Shown here one piece after another: positions 50,705 to 59,900 of a stretch of 64,000 nucleotides of DNA. The position numbers and the translations under genes are program-made. The stretch covers positions 670,924 through 734,923 of the forward strand of contig KV454015.1 in assembly GCA_001661245.1 (NCBI GenBank). Reading direction: 5' to 3'. How positions within the stretch are numbered: position 1 is the stretch's first letter; every line of letters starts with the position of its first letter. The notes beneath the pieces are model-generated. The model searched no databases. It saw only the letters and a list, made by a program, of their open reading frames with translations, and was not told the origin of the DNA. This DNA comes from Pachysolen tannophilus NRRL Y-2460 (Eukaryota > Ascomycota > Pichiomycetes > Alaninales > Pachysolenaceae).

Positions 50705-52657
50705 TTAATGGCCATTACTATCACCTATGAATTGTATTGAAAATAAGTAACAATTAACTAAGATTTTTTTCAACTTCTCTATGCTTTCTAAAGAAATTTG
50801 ACTGTGGAAATATATTTTACCATTACCGTTTAATTTCAACTTTTGATTTTCTGCTAATTTAATTAAGATTCTTCTATCCATTTTCATCTTATCCATATCG
50901 ATTTCCAAAACATTCGTTGCAACTGGATACTTCAATGCTATTGATTTAGAATTCAAAAAACTTGCAACGTTTTTGGCCAATAAATGTGACTTGCGAATTC
51001 TGTTTACTAAACCGTTATAATCATTCAAACATACTAGAGACATTTTAGAATAGATACTAAAATCAATAAAACCTGGTCCGTGTTGTTGTATTTGGAAAAA
51101 TCTTGCCTTCTTTATATAATCATTATTTCCGACAAGTACTGAACCCATAGTACAAATAGTTGATGAAGCATTCAAGCAAATTGTAACCGATGTAGCAAAT
51201 TTACAATAATTTTTTATAGGAATGTTACTAACCACAGAAGCGTCCCAAATGTTTGAACCATCGAGATGCACTTTAATACCATTCTTATTGCACCATCTAT
51301 ATATCTTCTTTAATTCATTCAAAGGTAGTACTATACCGTGTCTTGTGCTTTGCAAAAATAAAGCCTTTGTTGGTGGAATACCATTTTCGACTTCATCTGG
51401 CGATATATAATGCGAAACCAAATCTTTTAGAGTAAGATATAGACCATTTGATGGCTCAACAGGTTTTAAAACAACTCCTGTCAAATTTCCCAACAATCCG
51501 GAATCATTGATGAAAAAATCACATTCTGCGTCACATAATATCGAATGAGGAGGATAATCTAAAAGCGTCCGCAGAGCTATTTGATTAGAAATAGTTGATG
51601 ATGTGGCAAAAATACCAGATTCCTTCCCTGTGACTTCACAAATTTTTTTAATTAATAATTTTGTATATGAGTCGTAATTACCAGAAATAGTATACGAATG
51701 GTTATCAGCCATATAATTTGAGGTAATGGTATTATTAGTAGGCCTACTTATACGATCTGATAAGTTGTTCTCATCAGGATCTTCCCTTTCATCCTCCTCA
51801 TCATCATCGTCATCATCATCTTCTTCATTATTTTGTTCTCCTAGATTTTGATGTTTCCTTTTATTACGCTGATGCTGCTCTCTTCTTTGATCATTCATCC
51901 GTATCTGCTGTTGTTGCTGCTGTTGCTGTTGTTGCTGTTGTTGTTGTTGTTGTTGTTGTAAGCTTTGTCGTCCTATTTGGTCTCTAGTATTGACTATTGA
52001 TGCATTCAACCCTGCTAGTAACATTTCCTTTGTAGGTTGTAATACCAGATCTGAGCTGAAATCATTAAAAGCTGTATTTATTTCAATCTTGATATTAAGT
52101 ATATCAGAATAAGGTCTTGATTCTTCATCATTGATAAGAAGTTCATTGATATCGTCTAAACTCAGCAGCGAATTTTGACGATGATGATGTTGCTGATGGA
52201 AATTATGGAAAATTGGAGCAATACTCTTATCGTGCAGTATCGACGGAAGCAAATCTACTTCTTGAGTAGAACTATTTGGAGCTCCTCCTACTGTTGTACC
52301 CGAAGTTGTTGCCGTACCAGCAGTACTGGTACCAGTACCGGTACCAAAATTCGATACTAAACTATTATGTCCAAATACAGCTTGCTCAATATCTAAAGCA
52401 TTATTATTATTAATACCATTCAAGGTAATATTGTCATTCGTATTACTATTCGTATTCGAATCAAGAGAATCTTGCTTCCTTATACCATGAGCTGTGGACC
52501 TCAAATGTCCACTTAAAGTCCCAGTTCCTTTAGAACGATCAAACATAAATACCCTTCCGCATAATCGACATTTTTCTTCCCTTGTCCGCTTATCTATATC
52601 TTGAATAAAATCAAAATAATGATATACCCAACTTCTCCTTTTATTTTCCTTGGGCAT
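50705..52657 (-). CDS. BED zinc finger fused to a non-catalytic threonine-aldolase-like domain
   Basis: This 650-residue protein combines an N-terminal BED-type zinc finger (Cys30, Cys33, His51, His57 with SWVYHYF before it) with a threonine-aldolase fold homologous to the GLY1 product encoded just upstream on the same strand. The aldolase part begins near residue 200 (SSDLVLQPTKEMLLAGL), is interrupted by a poly-Gln/acidic insertion at about 226-335, and continues to the end (SGIFATSSTISNQIALR, KVHLDGSNIWDAS, ICLNASSTICTMGSVLVG). The GLY1 PLP lysine is replaced by Ala at about 497; the Arg of DGAR is Asn; the Arg near the C-terminus is Lys; IRQGG is lost. The PLP-ring Asp and the HG(L/I) His remain. 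I infer a DNA-binding pseudoenzyme. Start is the ATG at 52657. Confidence 0.8.
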   Translation of the reverse strand: MPKENKRRSWVYHYFDFIQDIDKRTREEKCRLCGRVFMFDRSKGTGTLSGHLRSTAHGIRKQDSLDSNTNSNTNDNITLNGINNNNALDIEQAVFGHNSLVSNFGTGTGTSTAGTATTSGTTVGGAPNSSTQEVDLLPSILHDKSIAPIFHNFHQQHHHRQNSLLSLDDINELLINDEESRPYSDILNIKIEINTAFNDFSSDLVLQPTKEMLLAGLNASIVNTRDQIGRQSLQQQQQQQQQQQQQQQQQQIRMNDQRREQHQRNKRKHQNLGEQNNEEDDDDDDDEEDEREDPDENNLSDRISRPTNNTITSNYMADNHSYTISGNYDSYTKLLIKKICEVTGKESGIFATSSTISNQIALRTLLDYPPHSILCDAECDFFINDSGLLGNLTGVVLKPVEPSNGLYLTLKDLVSHYISPDEVENGIPPTKALFLQSTRHGIVLPLNELKKIYRWCNKNGIKVHLDGSNIWDASVVSNIPIKNYCKFATSVTICLNASSTICTMGSVLVGNNDYIKKARFFQIQQHGPGFIDFSIYSKMSLVCLNDYNGLVNRIRKSHLLAKNVASFLNSKSIALKYPVATNVLEIDMDKMKMDRRILIKLAENQKLKLNGNGKIYFHSQISLESIEKLKKILVNCYLFSIQFIGDSNGH

Positions 52658-53010
52658 GATGGAGAGAGTCCACAGACTAAACCCCAATTGAATCCTTCAC
52701 AAAGAAACAAAATCTTAAATGTTTAACAAAAGTATTTTAATTATCTTATTATTATTAAATACCGTTCTTTTTTTTTTTTTTTTATTAGCATTTTTATTAC
52801 TTATATTCGAGAAAACTACAGGATTTAAAATTGATTTTAAAAAGAAGAAGAACAAAAACCAATACAAAACTTTTAATAGTAATAATTATAATAATTTCTA
52901 TTAAAATATATAATGATATATGATAATTAAATAATAGTTAATAATAACAAATTCCTAGATTCCTACTACCGCCAATTTTCGAGTTATTTTTGTGTCATTT
53001 GAAGTTTGAT
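52658..53010. other. Spacer between GLY1 and its fused paralog
   Basis: This 353-base AT-rich stretch separates GLY1 from the fusion gene; both are read leftward. It contains a T run near 52769-52784. A small hydrophobic plus-strand frame depends on that T run and is not supported. Confidence 0.5.
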
Positions 53011-54111
53011 TTAACGATTATTTATGTCGTAAATTCTAGCTGGTGCTGTCAGGTAAAATGGATGTTCTAAAGAATGTAAATAAGTATCGTAAATTGCTTT
53101 TTTAACATTTTCAAAACTTTCTTGTGAAATTTGGAAATGGAAAGAGACTCTACAACCCATTTGTTTGACGTTATATTTCTTTGCATTAGCAAGTAATACT
53201 TCATTACTCATTTTCATTTTGTTCATATCTAAAAAGACAAAATTTGTATGAACTGGACATTCCAATGCAATATTATTTTCTTCACAAAATTTTCCCAATT
53301 CTTTTGCCATTTCATGAGATCTTTTAATCTTTGATAAATTTTGATCAATTGCAATACTTGCCATTCTTGCTAACATACCACCTTGTCTAATACCACCACC
53401 ATTTTGTTTTTTGAAATGATTAGCTTTGGCAATGAAATCAGGATTTCCAACCAAGACAGAACCAATTGGAGCACCCAATGATTTCGATAAACATAAGGAA
53501 ACAGAGTCAAAATAAGAACAATATTCTTTTATTGAAATTCCTGTTTCTACAGAAGCATTCCATAATCTTGCACCATCCAAATGTAATTTGACATTATTTT
53601 CTTTACACCAAGCAGAGATTCTCTTAATTTCATCCAAAGGAAACAACAATCCATGCAACGTGTTTTCCAAAGAAATAACTTTTGTTGGTGCAGCATGAAT
53701 ATTACCATCATCTGGAATGAAATTATCAATTATATCTTCCAAAGTTAAATGAATCCCATTTGCCGGATGAACAGCAGAAACCATCGCTTGAGACAAAGTA
53801 GCCAACCCACCTGCCTCATGCAAATAGACATGACCTCTATAATCACATAATACAGAATGAGGTGGTTGATGTAAATTAGCTCTTAACCCGATTTGATTTG
53901 ATAAAGTACCAGAAACACAAAACAATCCAGCCTCTTTCCCAGCCAAATCAGCAACCTTCTTTTCAAGATCCAAAGTATCTTTATCCTCCTGGTAAACAGA
54001 ATCACCTAAACTGGAAACCAAAGCAGCTTCTAACATCTCCTTAGTAGGAACAGTAAAAGTATCACTTCTAAACTCATTATGAGCACGGGTAAACTCCGAA
54101 CTAGAAGCCAT
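53011..54111 (-). CDS. GLY1: Low-specificity L-threonine aldolase
   Basis: The 366-residue PLP enzyme splits threonine to glycine and acetaldehyde in the cytosol and is a main glycine source in yeast. Motifs: FRSDTFTVPTKEML near residue 12, GTLSNQIGLR, LENTLHGLLFPLDEIKR with the stacking His, KLHLDGARLWNAS with the PLP-ring Asp and substrate Arg, CLSKSLGAPIGSVLVG with the PLP lysine at about residue 210 (bases 53482-53484), GGGIRQGGMLA and CRVSFHFQIS. Every expected catalytic residue is present, in contrast to the neighbouring paralog. The ATG at 54111 begins the normal family N-terminus. Length compares with 387 in S. cerevisiae. Confidence 0.96.
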   Translation of the reverse strand: MASSSEFTRAHNEFRSDTFTVPTKEMLEAALVSSLGDSVYQEDKDTLDLEKKVADLAGKEAGLFCVSGTLSNQIGLRANLHQPPHSVLCDYRGHVYLHEAGGLATLSQAMVSAVHPANGIHLTLEDIIDNFIPDDGNIHAAPTKVISLENTLHGLLFPLDEIKRISAWCKENNVKLHLDGARLWNASVETGISIKEYCSYFDSVSLCLSKSLGAPIGSVLVGNPDFIAKANHFKKQNGGGIRQGGMLARMASIAIDQNLSKIKRSHEMAKELGKFCEENNIALECPVHTNFVFLDMNKMKMSNEVLLANAKKYNVKQMGCRVSFHFQISQESFENVKKAIYDTYLHSLEHPFYLTAPARIYDINNR

Positions 54112-54430
54112 TTTCCTCAATATATTTTAATAAAATACAATACTATATTATCAACAATATTTTGCACAAAATCAAAAAAAAAAATATCTTAAATACAACA
54201 AAATTAAAAGATGAAAGAAAAATTTGATTACTTGGTTATTCTTGATATTTAATACTTGATTAGTCACTTGGCTACCCAAAGAAGCTGCTGCAGTTTTTTT
54301 TTTTTTTTTTTGAAAAATTTTAGGCCAAAAACAAATAAAAAAAAAAAAAAGAAATTTCTCCAGAAGGAGAAGTATTATATATTTAAGTCAGAAACTTCTC
54401 CGGCTACATTGTATTTGTCAGGTTGGCTGT

Positions 54431-54456
54431 TAGCATTACATATTTATGTAATGCTA
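54431..54456. repeat. 12-base perfect inverted repeat, 2-base spacer
   Basis: Arms TAGCATTACATA (54431-54442) and its exact complement (54445-54456) flank TT. It is followed at once by CTTCTCC, one of the repeated hexamers in this promoter. It could bind a dimeric regulator of GLY1, the permease or both. Confidence 0.7.
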
Positions 54457-54818
54457 CTTCTCCACTTTATTGTTCCGAAATGCTTCCCCAATAGCGGAAA
54501 AACTTAAAAAAGGAGAAAAAAAATTGAAAAAAATTTTTTTTCCATCTTCTCCGTTTTCCATTTTTCCTCCTCATGAAAAGCTGTTTTGCGGGTAAATCTA
54601 GCTGGACTAAACGGCTTCTTCCTGATAGGCTGATGGAGACTTCTTGGTCAAGAGAACAAACAGAAAACAGTGTTGAAACAAGGTCAATAGGAGGAGGCAT
54701 ATGGAGGAGATGCTGATCTTTTCCAGCTAGTCGCAGTTACCAGATAAGATAAGGTAGATCAGATGTAGGTTTGAAAGCAGCTTTATCCGTTTATTTGCGG
54801 CTCGATCTTTCTTGAAAG

Positions 54819-54841
54819 TGACTCTTCTCCATATCTGACTC
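54819..54841. promoter_or_regulatory. Pair of Gcn4-type TGACTC motifs
   Basis: TGACTC occurs at 54819-54824 and 54836-54841 in the same orientation, about 400 bases upstream of the permease and 710 bases upstream of GLY1. TGACTC is the core Gcn4 site of amino-acid genes in yeasts. The assignment rests on the motif and on the type of the flanking genes. Confidence 0.5.
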
Positions 54842-55228
54842 CGGACATAAAGGAAGAGGTCAATAACAAGTCAACAATGGTGCGGCTTACAGAGTCAGAA
54901 GTGAATTTTTTTTTCTTTTTGGAAAATTGTAGTTAGTTTAGTTGTGTTATCTATTATCCATGATATGTTATGATGATGTTCTGAGGAGAATTCGAATATT
55001 GTTGATGTGTAAGGCTGGCAGGGCTATTTTTTAGCTTTTTTTTTTTTTTTTTTTTTTATGTATTTTTTTGTTGTTGTTGTCGGAATGGTTTTCCACCTGC
55101 GCTGCATTGCCTGCCCAGATAAGGTTATAGTTAAGATTTGAAGTTTTTCATTCAAAAACACACTCTTTATACTATTTAATATATTGTTTGATTGAGAGAG
55201 GATACAGAATACAGGCTATTATATCGCT

Positions 55229-56896
55229 ATGGCAGACTCACAGAGTGGTGGAGCTGATGGACATGTGGACGAGAATACTTGTTTGATTTCTCCACAAGCG
55301 CAACTGCTATTGTTGGATCATCTTGTAGAGGACGATGTTAATATAGATTCGGATATTTCACCAGAGACAATAAAGGAAAATGGATCGCTAGTAGTACCAG
55401 AGAGTTCCCCTCATGGCCGGTACTTGGGATTGTATTCAACCATTATATTGTTTGTTGCTAGAATGGTTGGTTCTGGTATATTTGCAACACCTGGTGGAAT
55501 CTTTGTAGATTGTTCTGGTTCTCCTTTTCTATTTTTTCTGACATGGTTTATTGGGTTTTTAATTGCATTGTCTGGGTTATGGGTTTATTTGGAATTGGGA
55601 TCATTTATACCAAGATCAGGAGCTACAAAAGTTTTCCTTGAATTTATGTTTCCTAACCCAAAATTTTTTAGTAGTATGGTATTTGGTTTCTTTACTGTTT
55701 TTTTCTCCTTATCTACAACAAATGCAATTGTATTTGGTGAATATATTAGATATGCATTTGGCTGTGAAAATGATGAATTGAAATCCAAGATAACGGGGAT
55801 CTGCTTAATCTTGTCAGCGGTTTTGTTACATGGTTTTTCAAGAAAAATTGGTATTCTTGTTCAGAATACTATTGGAGGTTTAAAACTAGTGTTACTTGCA
55901 ATAATGATATTATCTAGTTTTTACGTTTTAATCTTGCCTTCATCTATCACACATTTGGATAACCAATTGAAAAAAGAGAAATTCTTTCAAATACCGCCTT
56001 CATTTTCAACTTCTCTATATGCTAGCTCAGTCTTGAAGGCTATATTTAGTTTTGGTGGTTGGACAACAGCTCATACTGTTCAATCTGAAATTATAAATCC
56101 AACTAGAACTTTGAAAATTGCAGCACCATTATCACTTTCCATAGTATTTGTCGCATATTTAGCTATGAATCTTTGCTACATGATCGTGTTGCCTCATAAA
56201 GATATATTAGAAGGTGGTCAACTTGTTGGCCCCATGTTATTCACCAAATTATTTGGTGAGAAAATAGGACAAAAACTCTTATCTATAATTATATCCATCT
56301 GTGCCGCTGGAAATGTATTTGTCGTTGTTTATTCAGATTCAAAGATGACTCAAGAAGTTGCCAGAGAAGGTTTTTTACCTTTCAGTAGATCAATAGCATC
56401 TAATTACCCATTCAAGACTCCATTTTTGGCTTTGGTCTTTCATGGATTTATATCATGTGCTGTTATGTTCATTCCAAACTCTGAAAAACAAATCTTTAAC
56501 TACATTGTCAAAATGCAAATATACCCAAATCAATTATTTCATGCAATTTTGTGCATTGGTTTATTGTTTAAAGTACGTCGGAAATATGACTCAATTTATA
56601 AATCACAATTACGAGCTCCAACAATTTTTGTATGGTTTTGTCTTGTAAGTTCCCTGTCAATTGTCATGGGACCTTTCCTAAGTGGAGTAGATTCTGCAAA
56701 TTCTGGTTATGCTATAGTTGGTCTCAGCGTATTATTTCTTGGTGTTTTGTACTGGCTAGTATATGTACGGATAATTCCTAAATTTTACGATTTTTCATAC
56801 ATCAGAATATTTGATAGTTTGCCTTTTGATGGTTTAAGAGTGAAAAAATGGGTTAAAGTTTACAATCAAAAGGATATTGGTGAAATTGTTGCATGA
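55229..56896 (+). CDS. MUP3: Methionine permease of the MUP1/MUP3 type (LAT-like amino acid transporter)
   Basis: The 555-residue, 12-helix protein is an APC-superfamily transporter of the yeast high-/low-affinity methionine permease group. The cytosolic N-terminus is acidic; TM1 contains the unwound ARMVGSGIFATPGGIF motif near residue 81, followed by GSGxxLTW-like TM2, ELGSFIPRSGATKVFLEFMF, an FSFGGWTTAHTVQSEI segment in TM6 and conserved AREGFLPFSR between TM8 and TM9. Length is close to Mup3 (546) and Mup1 (574). MUP3 is preferred only because RPL8 and MUP3 are linked in S. cerevisiae (YHL033C, YHL036W). Uptake of methionine is inferred from family. Confidence 0.8.
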   Translation: MADSQSGGADGHVDENTCLISPQAQLLLLDHLVEDDVNIDSDISPETIKENGSLVVPESSPHGRYLGLYSTIILFVARMVGSGIFATPGGIFVDCSGSPFLFFLTWFIGFLIALSGLWVYLELGSFIPRSGATKVFLEFMFPNPKFFSSMVFGFFTVFFSLSTTNAIVFGEYIRYAFGCENDELKSKITGICLILSAVLLHGFSRKIGILVQNTIGGLKLVLLAIMILSSFYVLILPSSITHLDNQLKKEKFFQIPPSFSTSLYASSVLKAIFSFGGWTTAHTVQSEIINPTRTLKIAAPLSLSIVFVAYLAMNLCYMIVLPHKDILEGGQLVGPMLFTKLFGEKIGQKLLSIIISICAAGNVFVVVYSDSKMTQEVAREGFLPFSRSIASNYPFKTPFLALVFHGFISCAVMFIPNSEKQIFNYIVKMQIYPNQLFHAILCIGLLFKVRRKYDSIYKSQLRAPTIFVWFCLVSSLSIVMGPFLSGVDSANSGYAIVGLSVLFLGVLYWLVYVRIIPKFYDFSYIRIFDSLPFDGLRVKKWVKVYNQKDIGEIVA

Positions 56897-56983
56897 TTAA
56901 AATATATAAATTTTATCCGCTTTGTATTAAAAATTCTTATACACAATAGTCTTACATTATCTAGTAAAATTAAAATTGAAAAC

Positions 56984-59900
56984 TCACATTATCGACACAA
57001 TAGAAGTTCCATCTTGAAATCTTGTTCTGAAAACCCTATTCGCATTGGTGTACATACCTTCTTTCAAACTAACAACAATAAACTGAGAACCCTTAAATCT
57101 AGTCTTGATTATGTGACCTATATTTTGAGTATGACTTAAATCCAACGCAGCATCAACTTCATCTAAGATATACATTGGAGCAGGTTTAAACTGTAACAAG
57201 GCCAAAATCAATGATAAAGCAATTAACGATCTCTGACCACCTGATAACTCGACCAAACTCTCTTTCCAAACTTTACCTAATTTTACTTTAACTTCTAAAC
57301 CATCTGAAACTTCTTTATTTTCAGGAGGAACCAATTTAGCAAAGGAATTAGGTAACAAGTCAGCAAATATACTTCCAAAATCCGCAGAAACTTTCTCCCA
57401 TGTTTTCAACAATGTCGACTTTTTATAATCATTCAAGGTATGAATAGTTTCTTCTATTTTGGATTTATCTTTCTCAATGGTTTTTATCATGTGTTTTAGC
57501 GATGCTTCTTGCTTTTCAACACGATCTATTGTGCTCATAATATTTGCGTTTACTTTTCTTTTCATCCCCTGATATCTATTTTCTAATTGATGAACTCTTT
57601 CGTAACATTCTTCAAGGTTGATATTTGGATATTGCTCCAAAACGTTATTTAAAGAATCCTGGTCTTTAATCCACTCGTTTTCTTCAATTATTTTTTCTAA
57701 ATGCTGCTTTATGCTATTATTCAGAGATGACATTTTCGACAATTCATGTTCCAATTTCTGGATTTCCAATCCTTTATCATTATGAGAGTTTGTTTTTAAC
57801 TTTAAAACCTCTGTTAATTCATTCAATTCATCATCTATCCCTAGCAAAGTTGCCTTTTCTGATTCCAATTGTAATTTTATTGAATTCAAAACCTCATTTT
57901 TCTCTTCAATTTCCTTTTGAGTTTCCTTCTGATGTTTGCTCAAATTTTTCAAATTCAAATTTATTTCTCCAACAGAATTTTCAAAGCTAACCAAATCGTT
58001 ATCAATCTGTTCTTTTTCGACATTTAATGACTCATAGTCTTCAAATTTTTGGTCCGCATCGGCCTCTAGTTTAGATATATCATTTCTCAACAACTCAACT
58101 TCTTTTTTCAATTGCTTCAACTTAGATCCTTTATTAGAATCAAATTCTTTCATATCTTTCTGAGTTTGAGCTATCTCAAGTTCAAACTTCTCTACAAATT
58201 GTTCTTGTTCTTCGATGCTTTTATTCAACTCTATGATTTCATTTTCGTTTCTTTCATTTTTTTTCAATATAACTGTAGCAGGATTTGACTCTAAATTTTT
58301 TTCAAGGATTTTCAACTGATGCTCTGAAAGATTCTTTTTTTGCTGAATCTCTTTTGTCTTTTCGTATAGCTCTTGCTCCTTTTTTAACAGGCTATAAACA
58401 TTATCTAATTCCTGTTTGACTTGATTTAATTTCTTTTCAATCTTGTTGTACTGCTGAATCGTTGATAATAGTGTACCTCCATTCTTACGGGAGCCACCAG
58501 ATAAAGTACCATTTGGGTCATAAATATCACCTTGCAAAGTAACTGAAGTAGTTTTAATATTCGGGTGAAAAGTGACCTGCTTGGCTGAATCAGCATCATG
58601 ACAAATCAACTTGCTCCCAAATATAAACTCCATTGCCTTTGAAACTTCTTGCTCATAACCAATTAAGTTCAATGCCAATTCAACTTTCCCTGGACATAAT
58701 GATTTTGCTAACGCCAAACTTTTAGAGTCAAGAGTTTTTGCAGAAATTTTATTTAAAGGAATAATTGTGACTCTTTTACGTAACTGACCTTTTTCTAATA
58801 ACTGAGCACCTATGGCTTCTGTGTCAACAACAACATTGTATAAGCGACCACCTGCACATACTTCTAAAGCTGTTGAAGAATTAAGGTTGTCCTCTGAAAC
58901 AGAAAATAATTGGGCAGCTATTCCCTTGACCGATTTTCTATCGAAATTAGGCGTAGGATTTGAATAAGAAAATTCCAAGTTAGAAGTTCTTCTCTTTAGT
59001 TGTTCTAGTTCATTATTAAGTTGTTGAAACTCTTTTTGTAAGATAGATTCTTGATATTTCAAGTTTTTCATATTTTCAGAATCATAACCTAATCCGGATA
59101 ATTTAGATAAAATAGCTTCATGATTTTCTCTTTCATTTTGTAACTCTTCTAAAGTCTGCTTATTTTCCTGTTTAGCTTTCTCCAATTTTGGTTTATCTTT
59201 TTGAATTTCTGCCCTCAAATGTTGTTGTTTTATTTTACTTTGTTCAATTTTAACCTTACAATTTGCTAAATTTTTTCTAGCTTCTTGTAATTGGGAAATA
59301 TATCCACCATCAGATGAACCTTTAGAATTAAGACCAGTTGATAAAGTTGATAACAATTCTTCTTTTTTGATTAATTCATGCTTCAAATCATCTAATTTTT
59401 TTTTGGAAGAAATATGTTCTTGATGCAATTTTTCTAGATGTCCAACTTTGCTTTCGGAAAGTTTTTTATTTTCTTCAATTTGTTTTTCCAAATTCAGTAA
59501 TTTAGTTCTTTCTTCATTAATATTTTCTCTTTTCAAATCTAAGGAAGTTGATAATCTAGTAATTTCTTTTTGAATTTCTGTTTCAGATTTTTCTAGGTCT
59601 CTCACAGTGCCTTCTTTCTTTAGTTCAGCTTCTTTTCTTTCCTTTATCTTGGATAGATCTTCGTGTAACGAACTTATTTCAGCACCCAATTTCTCAATAT
59701 CATTTTTAAGATCTGAGTAATAATCTTGTTTTTCTTTTAATATTCCAGAATGTTTAGCATTTCTAGTATTATAAATATTAAAATCATGTGCGGCAACAGC
59801 TCTTTTCAAATTTTCTAATTCAGATTGAGTTGTTTGAAAATCAATAAACACTTTTTTATCATTTCTTAATCTTTCAAGCTTTGGTTCAATCTCTTCTTGT

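Larger units (their letters stand above)
54112..55228. promoter_or_regulatory. Divergent promoter region, GLY1 / methionine permease, rich in TTCTCC motifs
   Basis: GLY1 and the permease diverge from this 1.1-kb region. Eight TTCTCC/GGAGAA hexamers lie at 54356, 54366, 54396, 54458, 54512, 54547, 54825 and 54985, far more than I would expect for this base composition. A 12-base dyad is at 54431-54456 and two TGACTC motifs are at 54819-54841. A T run near 55039-55058 precedes the permease. No gene is seen. Confidence 0.55.

Noticed and set aside
52719-52904. Small hydrophobic frame upstream of the BED-fusion gene
   Set aside because: Depends on a T16 run and sits in the promoter; no conserved sequence recognised.
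54960-54990. C/D-box snoRNA candidate (ATGATGA followed by CTGA)
   Set aside because: The two boxes are only a few bases apart, far too close for a C/D snoRNA.
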